NCBI GenBank assembly: GCA_026393835.1
Contig: JAPKZK010000147.1
Span: 41,870-105,869 of the forward strand
From: Candidatus Aminicenantota bacterium
Lineage (GTDB): Bacteria > Acidobacteriota > Aminicenantia > UBA2199
Reading direction: 5' to 3'
Length of the DNA: 64,000 bases
Below the pieces are notes generated by a model that was not told where the DNA came from, did no database searches, and saw nothing but the letters and a program-made list of their open reading frames with translations. Shown one piece after another: positions 42,465-51,267 of the stretch (position 1 is the stretch's first letter; every line of letters begins with the position of its first letter). A program made the position numbers and the translations under genes.

Positions 42465-44663
42465 TCACAGCGACGGCAAATTTTTTACCGGGAAATAAAT
42501 AGCAAATTTGGTTCCAACTTTTTCTTTACTTTCCACTTCGATCCATCCGTCGTGCGATTCGATGATCCTTTTGGCAATGGCAAGGCCGATACCGGTTCCG
42601 TCCTTTTTGGTGGTGTAATAGGGCTCGAAAATCTTATCCAGTTTGTCATCGGGGATTCCAGCCCCTGTATCTTCCACTTCGACACATATAATATTTTTCC
42701 TGTTTATCTTGTGAAGGACTTTGTGAAATATAGCGGTGATGGCAATGGTTCCCCCGTTGGGCGCGGCGTCGATGGCATTGTTGATAATATTTAATAAAGC
42801 TTCTTTCAATTGCTCTTCATCGGCCAGGAAAGTGGGCAGCGGCGTGGGAAAATTGGGTTTGATAGAAAATTTATCGGTGGGATGAGTGCGGTACGTGTCC
42901 ACCAGTTCCATTATTATGTCTTTGAGTTGAATTTCCTGGAGCCGCCGGGTTTGAACCTGCAATAATTTCATCAGTAAACGGTTCATGATTTTTAGATCAT
43001 TCACACCGTCCAGGATCGATAGACTGATTTGCTTGAGCTTTAATGGGAGAGTTTTGGGCTGTTTCTTTTTTTCCAGTAATTGCTCGATTTTTTCGGTTTC
43101 CAACAGGATGACGTTTAGAGGGGATTTCATTTTATGCAGGGCTTCCTGGGCTGCATTCGCCCAATCGGGTGTACTTCCCTCTCGCATTAATTCGAGATAA
43201 TGGGATTTCAGTTTCTTTCTTTTCTTAAATTCGGAATAGAGCAAAACGTTAAAAATGAACAGGCCCAAAAGATACAACGTAAAGGACGATTGAATTAAGA
43301 GTGAGTAATCCTTGAATGGGATACCGGATTTCGGAGTAATAATATACGTGAAGTCCGTGCTAAATATGAACGATGTTTTCTCTCCATCGCTGACCGGAAC
43401 GACAGGGTCCGGATATAGCACTTCATTCGCAAATTGATGATTAAAAATAGGGCGCAAGCGGTTGTCGAAAACACGGAAGTTCTTAAGTGAACACCAGGTA
43501 AAAATAAATGGGAACTTGTTACCGGGAATTTTTTCCACGCCAAGCACTCTAATGCTAGCATCATTATTATATTCGCCCAGGGTTTTAAGATTATAGTCCC
43601 ATATTCGCAACCTGCCCCCGGTATCGCTGGAAATGATTTCTAGATTGGTGTCATTGTTCATGTCAGCGGCATAAAGATTAATAAAAGACACCCCTTGATT
43701 TAAAAAGGAATGCAGTATATTCCCGGAGACAGCATCGTAAATTTGAATCTGGCCGGGGTCCGGGTTTAATTCCCTGTGGCAGGAACGGGCGGTTATCACC
43801 TCAAATTTCCCATCATGGTCCAGGTCCTCGACAGCTATGAATAATTGAGTAAAAAAAGAGCCGGCTTCCTTTATCCATAAAGATTTACCATTGGAATCCA
43901 GGACGCCGACATAACTGGTATCGTCGTTCATGCCGTTACATTCGATACCGTTATGGGGCGCCTTGGCGGTAAAAATAATTTCCATTTTACCGTCGTCATT
44001 AATATCCTTTACAATTGTTTGGGTAGGGGTAGGACCATAAAGAAACTCCCATTTCTTTTTCCCGGAGAGTAAATCATGGACCGCCAGTCCCCGCGGCAAC
44101 CCGTCAAATTCGGCGCTCATCCGCCAGACAACCTCTTTATTCCCGTCCGCATCGATATCCGCTATCTCTTCGATTTCTATATCCATAGTATCTTTAGGAA
44201 ATGGTATTGACACATTTTCGAATATGGATTTTTTCAAAATATTCCCATTTATATCGCGCCGTTCAAGTACTGCTGTTTTATTTTGGGATCCAAACACCGG
44301 GAATTCTATCTCTCCATCATTGTCCGGGTCGCAAGGTTTAAAATAAGACCAATACCTCGGGATTAACATGTCCTTTAAAAAACCTGCCCCATCAATGGTT
44401 TTAGTGAAAGGTGAAATAATATTTAACCGCTTATTCCAGGGAGTATCGGTAATTTCAGGGTACATAGCAAAGATGAGGTCTTTTTTTTGGCCGGGCAGGC
44501 GGAAGGGTATTATCTTTTTATAAGGTAAAGAATATATTTGCGACACTGAAAAGAGTGCATTGGTTTGTGACCAGCCGGAAAATGAAGAGTAAACCAGGAT
44601 GAAGAATAGGGCTTCAATAAAGAGAATCGCGGCAGTAAATATGGAAATTTTCACTATTCGCAT
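42465..44663 (-). CDS. Membrane sensor histidine kinase with periplasmic FG-GAP/VCBS-like propeller
   Basis: A 732-residue protein. A transmembrane helix (about 8-28) is followed by a periplasmic domain with repeated DxDxDG-type calcium-binding FG-GAP/VCBS blades (CDPDNDGEIEFPVF, IADIDADGNKEVVW, VKDINDDGKMEIIF, VEDLDHDGKFEVIT, AADMNNDTNLEIIS). A second transmembrane helix lies near 465-485. The HisKA-like helix has the phospho-His in ALHKMKSPLNVIL, and HATPase_c has NIINNAIDAAP and DTGAGIPDD. The blades suggest sensing of a surface polymer or protein. The partner is the NtrC-type regulator 13 bases downstream. Confidence 0.88.
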   Translation of the reverse strand: MRIVKISIFTAAILFIEALFFILVYSSFSGWSQTNALFSVSQIYSLPYKKIIPFRLPGQKKDLIFAMYPEITDTPWNKRLNIISPFTKTIDGAGFLKDMLIPRYWSYFKPCDPDNDGEIEFPVFGSQNKTAVLERRDINGNILKKSIFENVSIPFPKDTMDIEIEEIADIDADGNKEVVWRMSAEFDGLPRGLAVHDLLSGKKKWEFLYGPTPTQTIVKDINDDGKMEIIFTAKAPHNGIECNGMNDDTSYVGVLDSNGKSLWIKEAGSFFTQLFIAVEDLDHDGKFEVITARSCHRELNPDPGQIQIYDAVSGNILHSFLNQGVSFINLYAADMNNDTNLEIISSDTGGRLRIWDYNLKTLGEYNNDASIRVLGVEKIPGNKFPFIFTWCSLKNFRVFDNRLRPIFNHQFANEVLYPDPVVPVSDGEKTSFIFSTDFTYIITPKSGIPFKDYSLLIQSSFTLYLLGLFIFNVLLYSEFKKRKKLKSHYLELMREGSTPDWANAAQEALHKMKSPLNVILLETEKIEQLLEKKKQPKTLPLKLKQISLSILDGVNDLKIMNRLLMKLLQVQTRRLQEIQLKDIIMELVDTYRTHPTDKFSIKPNFPTPLPTFLADEEQLKEALLNIINNAIDAAPNGGTIAITAIFHKVLHKINRKNIICVEVEDTGAGIPDDKLDKIFEPYYTTKKDGTGIGLAIAKRIIESHDGWIEVESKEKVGTKFAIYFPVKNLPSL

Positions 44664-44853
44664 GCCGGTTCACCCCTCAATCAAGGAAATTGTCTTATTC
44701 ATTGGTAAAGTGTATAAAAAAAACGGCATGATGTCAACATCAAAATATTTAGGGAAAAAGCCTTCTTACTTCTTCCACGGTAAGACCCGTTAATTTCACG
44801 ATCCGTTCAACGGAAAAAGCTTCATCCGGTTATCGTTCATGCGAAAATTCCCA

Positions 44854-45016
44854 CCCCTGCCGGGGGCCAAACTTTTGAAAAAGTTTGATCAAAACTTTTG
44901 CCACCAAGAGATGGCGCACCAAGACACCAAGGTTTTTTTCTTTTTCTTCGCGGTCCTTCGCGTTCTTCGCGGCTATTCTCATAACAGCCAGGCTACTTTT
45001 TATGTGCCTCATCATC
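44854..45016. repeat. Repeat R3 joined to the first codons of the 231-residue gene (deletion derivative)
   Basis: The R-core (44854-44902) and CACCAAGG/CCTTCGCG tail (to about 44990) are followed directly by CAGGCTACTTTTTATGTGCC and TCATCAT. This is the complement of the start of the 231-residue gene (MMRHIKS). The whole middle of the gene is missing. It therefore looks like both ends of the repeat-gene unit without its interior. The remaining gap 44664-45175 holds no other gene. Confidence 0.75.
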
Positions 45017-45175
45017 GACTACATATTCCCCTTGACAATCACATCCTCTTCCTCTATCATTGGTTCATGGATGCAAACAAAATTCCCGGCGGAAAAAAAC
45101 GAAACTCGTCATTTAATGTATATCAATCTCATTATTGTGGGCAAACCCAGGTTTGCATTCATAAGGAGTAAAAAC

Positions 45176-45580
45176 ATGAAAGTTTATTACCTCAAACTCT
45201 ACATTGTAACATTTATCGCGTTCTTCGCAATCGATATGGTCTGGCTTGGCCTTGTGGCGCGTACCTTTTATCGTAAGTATCTCGGCTTCCTGATGGCTTC
45301 CAGCCCCAATTGGCTCCCGGCAATCATTTTCTATTTTTTGTTCATCGCGGGTATCCTGGTTTTTGTTGTTGTGCCTGGGCTGGCGACTAACTCCCTAAAA
45401 ACCACCCTCCTGCGTGCGGCTCTATTTGGACTCATTACATATGCCACATATGACCTCACTAATCTCGCAACTGTAAAAGATTGGCCTGTACTTGTCACGA
45501 TCGTGGATATGATTTGGGGAACGGTCTTGAGCACGGCAGTAAGTTTTGTCGGTTTTATGGCAGGCAAATGGCTGAGTTAG
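45176..45580 (+). CDS. DUF2177-family membrane protein
   Basis: A 134-residue integral membrane protein with four predicted helices (LYIVTFIAFFAIDMVWLGLV, AIIFYFLFIAGILVFVVVP, LLRAALFGLITYATYDLTNL, IVDMIWGTVLSTAVSFVGF). The YATYDLTNLATVKDWP stretch is characteristic of DUF2177. AAGGAG lies seven bases before the ATG. Function of the family is unknown. Repeats flank it on both sides (44854 and 45610), so it lies in a disturbed region. Confidence 0.85.
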   Translation: MKVYYLKLYIVTFIAFFAIDMVWLGLVARTFYRKYLGFLMASSPNWLPAIIFYFLFIAGILVFVVVPGLATNSLKTTLLRAALFGLITYATYDLTNLATVKDWPVLVTIVDMIWGTVLSTAVSFVGFMAGKWLS

Positions 45581-45609
45581 AGTTTTACGCGCCAGACAAA
45601 AAATTCCCC

Positions 45610-45753
45610 CCCCTGCCGGGGGCCAAACTTTTGAAAAAGTTTGATCAAAACTTTTGCCACCAAGACATCAAGGCTTTTTTCTTCGCGGTCCTTCGCCCTT
45701 GAAGGGTGTCCCGCCGGGACCTTCGCGGCTAATTTAAAGCTATTCACTCTACT
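45610..45753. repeat. Dispersed hairpin repeat R4 at the 3' end of the 235-residue gene
   Basis: Same 50-base core as R1, followed by a CACCAAGACATCAAGG / CGGTCCTTCGCCC tail and then the 3' end of the minus-strand gene at 45754. Confidence 0.85.
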
Positions 45754-46461
45754 TCAGGAACTCTTAAAATAGGCTTTCTGCCTGGTATACCCCGCCGATA
45801 ATACCTGGATTCCCAACGACTCCAGAAGCTGCGGATGATCCTTCAACGCTACCTTACAAATGTAAATGAATTCCTTCATCCAAAAATTGAATTCCTCCAG
45901 TAATATATTCCGCTTCTCCGTCGCATCCTGCGCCATGCCTATGATCTCGGTATACTTACTCCTGGCCTGCAATACCCGCTGAACATTCGCATACCCCTCC
46001 CGCAACCTTTCCACGGTGATTGCGGTATCCGCTAACCTGCCTATTAACTCGGGATCATCCAGGAGATTACTGTAAAAAGTGTCCGCCTGCCGCAACCACC
46101 CATTGATTACCCTTGTCCTGGGCTCCAGTAATAATAGTTTCTCCAGTTTCACCGGGTCTTTGCGACACTGCAATTTTGTGAAATTGACATGCTCCAGGTA
46201 TTCCCTGTTCACTTCCAGGAATACTCTCTTAAACTCAGCCCGCGCCATCAATTGAAGCCCATGTAATTCTGTTTTCTTCCTATCCGCTGTCATAAGCGCA
46301 TCAAGCATCGAAAGCCCTTTGTCGATTTTTTCAGTGGTCATATTGTATCCCGCGAGAAGAGGGTAAATCTTTTGTTCATTCCTGGCATTCACCAGGGCGT
46401 TTTTCGAATTGTACATGAAATCCGCCAGGCTGCTTGTTTTATACATCATGGCTCGCCTCAT
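45754..46461 (-). CDS. Unknown helical protein, 235-residue family member, copy 3
   Basis: A diverged paralogue of copies 1 and 2. The blocks INGWLRQADTFYSNLL and RNILLEEFNFWMKEFIYICK with HPQLLESLGI are retained. The N-terminus has changed from MMRHIKSTLGDYFFKAR to MYKTSSLADFMYNSK-like sequence. It overlaps the end of an XRE regulator gene by 23 bases, so here the family appears as the second gene of an XRE-containing operon, which may be its ancestral context. Repeat R4 lies at the 3' end. Predicted soluble and all-helical. Role unknown. Confidence 0.68.
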   Translation of the reverse strand: MRRAMMYKTSSLADFMYNSKNALVNARNEQKIYPLLAGYNMTTEKIDKGLSMLDALMTADRKKTELHGLQLMARAEFKRVFLEVNREYLEHVNFTKLQCRKDPVKLEKLLLLEPRTRVINGWLRQADTFYSNLLDDPELIGRLADTAITVERLREGYANVQRVLQARSKYTEIIGMAQDATEKRNILLEEFNFWMKEFIYICKVALKDHPQLLESLGIQVLSAGYTRQKAYFKSS

Positions 46462-46900
46462 TGTCCAGGTCTTGTTTTATGGCCGCTTCCGCCGCCGCGG
46501 TCCCTGTGATAGCCGTGGTTGCAACCGCGTTTACCATCCGGCCCTCTTTGAATTTGTGAAAATTGAGCAGGATTTCATATTTCAGCACGGGAATTTGTTC
46601 CATTTGCTCCACCAATTCCTGGATTTCGGCAGGTAAAACCACTGCCGTGGTTTTTTTTTCTTTTTCTTCATAAAACATCGGCCCCCTGTTAAGGATTAAC
46701 CAGTCCAGGGAAATTCCCAGGCTGTCCCCCAGCCTGGACAGGATTGTAAAATGGGGAAAAGACCCGGCATTCTCGTATTTGTAATAGGTCGCCGGATACG
46801 TACCGATGTGCTTTGCCATATCGCCGGAAGAAATCCCCAACACATCACGGATTTTCTTCAACCTCAACGCAATGTCCTTTAATATTGTTTTTCGCTGCAT
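46439..46900 (-). CDS. XRE-family helix-turn-helix regulator (copy B)
   Basis: A 153-residue protein with an N-terminal Cro/C1-type HTH (about 10-68; LKKIRDVLGISSGDMAKHIG, then TYPATYYKYENA) and a C-terminal helix segment (ELVEQMEQIPVLKYEILLNF) shared with copy A at 4812-5243. The tail is Ala/Thr-rich. AGGAGG precedes the ATG. Its gene overlaps the 235-residue gene downstream. An inverted repeat (46913-46939) covers the ribosome-site region and could be an autoregulatory operator, and a 21-bp array follows at 47005. Confidence 0.85.
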   Translation of the reverse strand: MQRKTILKDIALRLKKIRDVLGISSGDMAKHIGTYPATYYKYENAGSFPHFTILSRLGDSLGISLDWLILNRGPMFYEEKEKKTTAVVLPAEIQELVEQMEQIPVLKYEILLNFHKFKEGRMVNAVATTAITGTAAAEAAIKQDLDNEASHDV

Positions 46901-46912
46901 GGTTTCAACCTC

Positions 46913-46939
46913 CTAAAATAGTAGGATAACTGATTTTAG
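46913..46939. promoter_or_regulatory. Inverted repeat upstream of XRE copy B, candidate operator
   Basis: CTAAAAT (46913-46919) and ATTTTAG (46933-46939) form 7-bp arms with 13 bases between, directly before the XRE start. Such spacing suits an XRE dimer. Inference only. Confidence 0.4.
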
Positions 46940-47004
46940 CACATGTTTTCAGTAAAGGGAAGGGTTTCAATTAAGAAAAATTTATTTTTCTTAATTTGAA
47001 TTTA

Positions 47005-47262
47005 TCCGATTGAATATATATATTATTCTATCTAATATTTTTTAGTGCTGATCGACTTCTTTTTATTTCCGATCAAATATTTTATGTAGCTGATAGAAAT
47101 CATTTTAATGCCGATCTACTTTTTTATATATCTGAACGATTTAATTTTACTTTCGACCGGATATTTTATTAAGCCGATTGACATTAATTAATGGTCGATT
47201 GACTATTTTTTTTATCTGATCGGATATTTATAGAATCCGCTCGGATATATTCACTGCGATCA
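47005..47262. repeat. 21-bp tandem array B (12 units), A/T-rich, upstream of XRE copy B
   Basis: Twelve units keep a strict 21-bp register from 47005 to 47256. Each begins with a conserved block close to (T/G)(C/T)CGAT followed by an A/T-rich stretch. Unlike arrays A and C the frames are broken by stops, so a coding role is unlikely here. Its position relative to the XRE gene copies that of array A. The remainder of 46940-47471 shows no gene except the repeat fragment at 47378. Confidence 0.72.
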
Positions 47263-47377
47263 CATTATTTACCTGCAATTCCCCTATATATTCTTTCTTT
47301 GCTATACCTAAATCCGCTGTCAACTTATGATCTTCTTCGAGTCTCTTCCCTCTTTATGGGTGTCCCCTTATTTTAAA

Positions 47378-47453
47378 TGCCTCTTTATTGTTTTCCTTGT
47401 TTGTTTTTTAAGGATATATTTCAAATGAAAGAACGATTAATTTGAAGCGCCGC
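47378..47453. repeat. Orphan 5' flank of the 231-residue gene family
   Basis: Matches the upstream region of copy 1 (18437-18512; TTGTTTTCCTTGTTTG, then AAGGATATAT and GATTAATTT). It ends where the coding sequence would begin. No gene body is attached. Confidence 0.65.
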
Positions 47454-47471
47454 TGTATGTATTTTCCCGTT

Positions 47472-49004
47472 TTAAAAGTCTTTCTCTTCATCGTATAGAA
47501 CGATATACGTAATAATGACCACCCCTTCGACGGTTTGCTTTTGCTCCCGGACGCCGGCCAATTTCACGGTATTGGGCACAAAAACCAGGTAAACCGCCTC
47601 GTTTAATCCCAGGGTTTTGGCATAGTAGGCCAACTGCTCTTTGCCTTTTTCAAATTTTGACGGGCTTTGATAAATCTTAAACTCTACGACGTATTCTTTT
47701 CCACCAATGTTAATCAGCAAATCGCATTTACCCAGCCCCGAATGAGGTTCCAGGTAACTTTTGCCATTTACTTCCTGGAGAAATACCTGGATATAGGTTT
47801 CGAAACTGTAAGCCAGGGCAGCTTCTTTTAGACTCATATATTTGCCGGTTTGCGGATCCTTTTCCCGGAAATATTTAAAACTGCGCCGTTTGACGTAGTC
47901 TTTATAATTATCGATTAATTTATCGAAAACGATCCGGCCCCCTTCATCCAGGAGAGAATAGGAATCCACATGCCGGAAAAAGAGCCGGCCTTCGCCATTG
48001 CTGTAGGGGTAAAATGCGGCGTAAACCGCTTTCATGTACATGGGCACCCAGAACTCTACGTATCCTTCCTTATCTTTTTTGATGAGACCGTGAGCATGAA
48101 GGAATTTTATTTTTTCATCGTTCACCTGGTATATCTCTTTCTCGCCGGTGAACAAGAGCTTTTCCAGGAACGGGCGGTGTTGTTTGGCTTTATTGATAAT
48201 GTTGGCGATATTTTTATCGATGGCTTCGGTCAGGTACCAATCTTCCACCACCAGGTAATCGTTATAATCGATCATCTCTTCCTGGGGGAACCGTTCCACC
48301 AATTGGTAGGCAAAGCCATTGACCAGGCCGGGTTGGTTGGCGGTAATGGCGCATATTTTTTCCTTGACCTCCCGGTGGAACAACTGGCCGGTCTCTTCCT
48401 CGTGCATATGGAGCAGTTCGAAGGTTTCTTCGTCGGTGAAATAAGGGACATCAAGGTTATCGGCAATATTGAAGGGGCTGGCATTATCCTGCACCACGCC
48501 CACGATATTACTGACCCCTACCAGGATGACGGATTTCAAGCTGTGGGTCTCCCGGGAATGATATAGATTGCGGATGGTATGGAGAAATTGATTGAAAATC
48601 TCTTCATTGAGACCTTCGATTTCATCGATAACCAGGACGATTTTTCGATCCGTTACCCGCTTGAGTTCATCATACACATCTGAAAAAAGACGGCCTTTCA
48701 ATTCGATTTGTAGAGTTTCCCTGAATTCATTAGATATGAAGGTTAAGAAACTTTTTTCAGTAGCGCTCTTGAAATTTTCCACGTTGATATGCAGCACCTG
48801 GTATCCGATGGTTTCCAGTTCTTTTGCCAGCATCCTGAAGTAAGTGCTTTTCCCGGTCTGGCGGGGCGCCCAGATGGTGAAGTATCTCCTTCTTTTTACC
48901 AGGTCTATTCCTCCCTGGATCAATTTTTCCCGGGTTAAGGTGTAGTGTTCGCCCGGGATGTTGGGGCCGGAGGTATTGAAATAACGTTTCGCTTGTTTAA
49001 TCAT
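47472..49004 (-). CDS. AAA-like ATPase with C-terminal PD-(D/E)XK nuclease domain, paralogue 2
   Basis: A 510-residue close paralogue of 25421-26968. Walker A is APRQTGKST (46-54) and Walker B is VLVIDEIEG. The C-terminal nuclease motif is GKCDLLINIGGKEYVVEFKI. Divergence is concentrated at about residues 70-130 and about 340-370, whereas the ATPase core and the nuclease domain are nearly unchanged. That pattern suggests partner- or target-specific variation between copies. The promoter and start-codon geometry are also conserved (49011-49039). Function unproven. Confidence 0.82.
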   Translation of the reverse strand: MIKQAKRYFNTSGPNIPGEHYTLTREKLIQGGIDLVKRRRYFTIWAPRQTGKSTYFRMLAKELETIGYQVLHINVENFKSATEKSFLTFISNEFRETLQIELKGRLFSDVYDELKRVTDRKIVLVIDEIEGLNEEIFNQFLHTIRNLYHSRETHSLKSVILVGVSNIVGVVQDNASPFNIADNLDVPYFTDEETFELLHMHEEETGQLFHREVKEKICAITANQPGLVNGFAYQLVERFPQEEMIDYNDYLVVEDWYLTEAIDKNIANIINKAKQHRPFLEKLLFTGEKEIYQVNDEKIKFLHAHGLIKKDKEGYVEFWVPMYMKAVYAAFYPYSNGEGRLFFRHVDSYSLLDEGGRIVFDKLIDNYKDYVKRRSFKYFREKDPQTGKYMSLKEAALAYSFETYIQVFLQEVNGKSYLEPHSGLGKCDLLINIGGKEYVVEFKIYQSPSKFEKGKEQLAYYAKTLGLNEAVYLVFVPNTVKLAGVREQKQTVEGVVIITYIVLYDEEKDF

Positions 49005-49010
49005 GGGGAT

Positions 49011-49039
49011 AGTATAATATAAACGGGTTTAATATTCAA
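49011..49039 (-). promoter_or_regulatory. Leaderless promoter of AAA-nuclease paralogue 2
   Basis: On the minus strand, TTGAAT (49039-49034), a 17-base spacer and TATACT (49016-49011), then six bases to the ATG. It is almost identical to the promoter at 26975-27003. Confidence 0.72.
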
Positions 49040-49096
49040 GTGCGTCGCGGCGCAGTCAAAGAGCCGCCGTTCATTTCTTCGATAAACAGGATAAGA

Positions 49097-49525
49097 TCAA
49101 TCGACTTTAAAGGGAAGCGAATTCACTACTGCGCCGTTGGTGTACTGTAATTCTACTTTCCAGTCGCCTTTCCTCCCGGCAACACCCTTGGCCGCCCAGG
49201 TTCTCCACCGTGAACCTTGCTTCAAGTTAAGGGTGGTTCGATTCGCTTCTTTTTCATTATGAAACCAAACGAAAACAACCTGGATATCGGCGGCGATATC
49301 TTTGGCATCCAGGAAACAATACACGGTTTCCGTCTCTGCCGGGAACGACTGGGTTTCACCTTTTAGTTCCCGGTTTTCTACACCGGTCCCGACAGCAAAC
49401 TTGCTAACCGTAAAATCGGTCCCGCTTGCCTTGCCATTTCCTACGCCGGAGCCCTGCGAAAAGGCAAAACAGGCGAAACCGATAAACATCGCCGCTAAAA
49501 TCGATACTCCCATTTTACGACCCAT
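49097..49525 (-). CDS. Secreted DUF2914-domain protein
   Basis: A 142-residue protein. A signal peptide (ILAAMFIGFACFAFSQ) leads into a single DUF2914-type beta domain (VYCFLDAKDIAADIQVVFVW, then WRTWAAKGVAGRKGDWKVEL). The domain is common in periplasmic proteins of Acidobacteriota and Deltaproteobacteria and has no established role. GGAGG precedes the ATG. Monocistronic by context. Confidence 0.8.
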   Translation of the reverse strand: MGRKMGVSILAAMFIGFACFAFSQGSGVGNGKASGTDFTVSKFAVGTGVENRELKGETQSFPAETETVYCFLDAKDIAADIQVVFVWFHNEKEANRTTLNLKQGSRWRTWAAKGVAGRKGDWKVELQYTNGAVVNSLPFKVD

Positions 49526-49626
49526 GATTTCCTCCTTTTAATCGAATCATTTTTCCAATTCCGGTTCGAATTATAAAATACAGGCAAAAATAATTCAAGG
49601 GGTTTTAAGCGCCAGGCAAAAAATTT

Positions 49627-49674
49627 CCCCCTGCCGGGGGCCAAACTTTTGAAAAAGTTTGATCAAAACTTTTG
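49627..49674. repeat. Dispersed hairpin repeat R5, solitary core
   Basis: The GC palindrome and CAAACTTTTG foldback core only, without the CACCAAGG tail or a 231-residue gene. It lies between the DUF2914 and rhodanese genes. Confidence 0.85.
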
Positions 49675-49767
49675 TTTGGTAGGGGCAAACTGTAGACAAA
49701 TCAATTGCTTTTAGATAAAATAGATAACTCCACCCTACTTATATCACGGTGGTTAATGGAGTTTAAT

Positions 49768-50340
49768 ATGACTAAACAAATAACCATTTTATTCATCCTG
49801 ATTTTGGGTTTGCTACTACCCGGTTTTACAGGAACCACACCCCTGCCGCAAAACAAACAAACGACATTAGGTCTCTATGTCACTGCAAAAGAGGCTTATG
49901 AAAAGTGGCAGACAGACCCTGTCAATGTGAAAATCCTGGACGTCCGAACCCCGGAAGAATATGCCTGGATAGGTCATCCGGCAATGGCCCACAATGTCCC
50001 CTTCATGCTTTTCAAGGAAAAGTGGTATACCCAGGCAGAAGGGACATCCATGATGAAGAACGCCGACTTTGTTTCCCAGGTCAAGAAGAAATTCAAGGCG
50101 ACGGATACGCTTTTCCTGATTTGCCGTTCCGGGGGACGCAGCGCCATGGCGGTCAATGCCCTGGCGCAGGAAGGATTTAAAAATGCCTACTCGATTACCG
50201 ACGGCTTCGAAGGAGAGGAAGTGAAAGACGAAAATAGCTACTTTAACGGCAAACGGATGATGAATGGTTGGAAAAATTCCGGCGCCCCATGGACCTATGA
50301 ATTAAACCCCGAACTTGTTTTCCGTTCGGTTCTTCAATAA
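49768..50340 (+). CDS. Exported rhodanese-like sulfurtransferase domain protein
   Basis: About 190 residues from ATG 49768, chosen for its GGAG site and because the signal peptide (ITILFILILGLLLPGF) then lies at the N-terminus; a longer frame begins at 49705. A single rhodanese domain shows VKILDVRTPEEY and the active-site loop CRSGGRS with the catalytic Cys. The C-terminal part has the GFEGEEVKDENSYFNGKR region typical of periplasmic rhodaneses with PQQ-like context. The likely role is periplasmic sulfur transfer or redox handling. The next gene starts two bases after its stop. Confidence 0.85.
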   Translation: MTKQITILFILILGLLLPGFTGTTPLPQNKQTTLGLYVTAKEAYEKWQTDPVNVKILDVRTPEEYAWIGHPAMAHNVPFMLFKEKWYTQAEGTSMMKNADFVSQVKKKFKATDTLFLICRSGGRSAMAVNALAQEGFKNAYSITDGFEGEEVKDENSYFNGKRMMNGWKNSGAPWTYELNPELVFRSVLQ

Positions 50341-50342
50341 AC

Positions 50343-51263
50343 ATGAAATTACAGGACTGTATTTATAGGGATGTCATCCGGGTGAAAAAAAACCCGGCTG
50401 TGCCGGATATTTATGATGTCGAACTGATGCATCTCGACCGGTTAAAACAATGCGACTCCGTGGAATGCCATATTATCGTTTATCCCTACAGCCGGAAAAT
50501 TCTCTCCAGGCATTTTGAATTTAACCCTTATGAAGAATATGTCAACGACATCATCGCAAAACAAAAATCGGCCTATGCGAAAATTAAAAATTCTTTCAAA
50601 AATATCTTCGGGCTTTTCCTGGGCATATTGATTACAGTGATTTTTTTAATTTTTAAACCCGTGGATCTGTTTACCGTGGAATCGGTCGTATCGGTTATCG
50701 GCGCCTATTTTGTGGGCAAAGAGTTATGGGACGATATCGAAGATTTGATGATCGATATTTCAAAGGACCGGCGGATTCGCTACCTGGATAGATATTATTA
50801 TTACCGCCTGGAGAAGAATACCACCCTCAGCCTTTACTCGCAACTGGCAAAAAAACGTAGGTACGGCAAAGCGGTAGTTCTACCGGAAAAGATTGATTTT
50901 ATCCAGAAAAGTAATTCCCAGACCATCCGCATGTTCTTTCATATGAAAGATTTAAAAAAACTCGACGAAACCTCGGCCCATATTCTATCGATTCGCATGA
51001 ACAGCGAATTATTAACGGATTTCGAGCAAGAAGGGTTTATGTTCGGCGTCAAGTTGAGTTTCAACAAACGTTTGTTAGGGGGAACCCGCTGTCTTGAATT
51101 TTTCCAGTCCATCGATAAAGACTTAAAAGGATGCATGGATGCAGCCGGGGAATGGGTCAACGAAGGAATATTTTACAGGAAAACGTTTTCCATCGGGAGA
51201 TTGAAGTATTTTATGAGTACAGGCCTGCTGCCCGGTGAAAGCCTGTTAAATATCAAGAGTTAG
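50343..51263 (+). CDS. Unknown protein with central membrane hairpin
   Basis: A 306-residue protein. Two adjacent hydrophobic segments lie near residues 88-125 (IFGLFLGILITVIFLIF, then VESVVSVIGAYFVG), flanked by charged cytoplasmic regions. No catalytic motif is recognised. Two bases separate it from the rhodanese stop, so co-expression is likely. It ends four bases before the convergent UspA gene stop. Family not recognised. Confidence 0.6.
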   Translation: MKLQDCIYRDVIRVKKNPAVPDIYDVELMHLDRLKQCDSVECHIIVYPYSRKILSRHFEFNPYEEYVNDIIAKQKSAYAKIKNSFKNIFGLFLGILITVIFLIFKPVDLFTVESVVSVIGAYFVGKELWDDIEDLMIDISKDRRIRYLDRYYYYRLEKNTTLSLYSQLAKKRRYGKAVVLPEKIDFIQKSNSQTIRMFFHMKDLKKLDETSAHILSIRMNSELLTDFEQEGFMFGVKLSFNKRLLGGTRCLEFFQSIDKDLKGCMDAAGEWVNEGIFYRKTFSIGRLKYFMSTGLLPGESLLNIKS

Positions 51264-51267
51264 AAAA

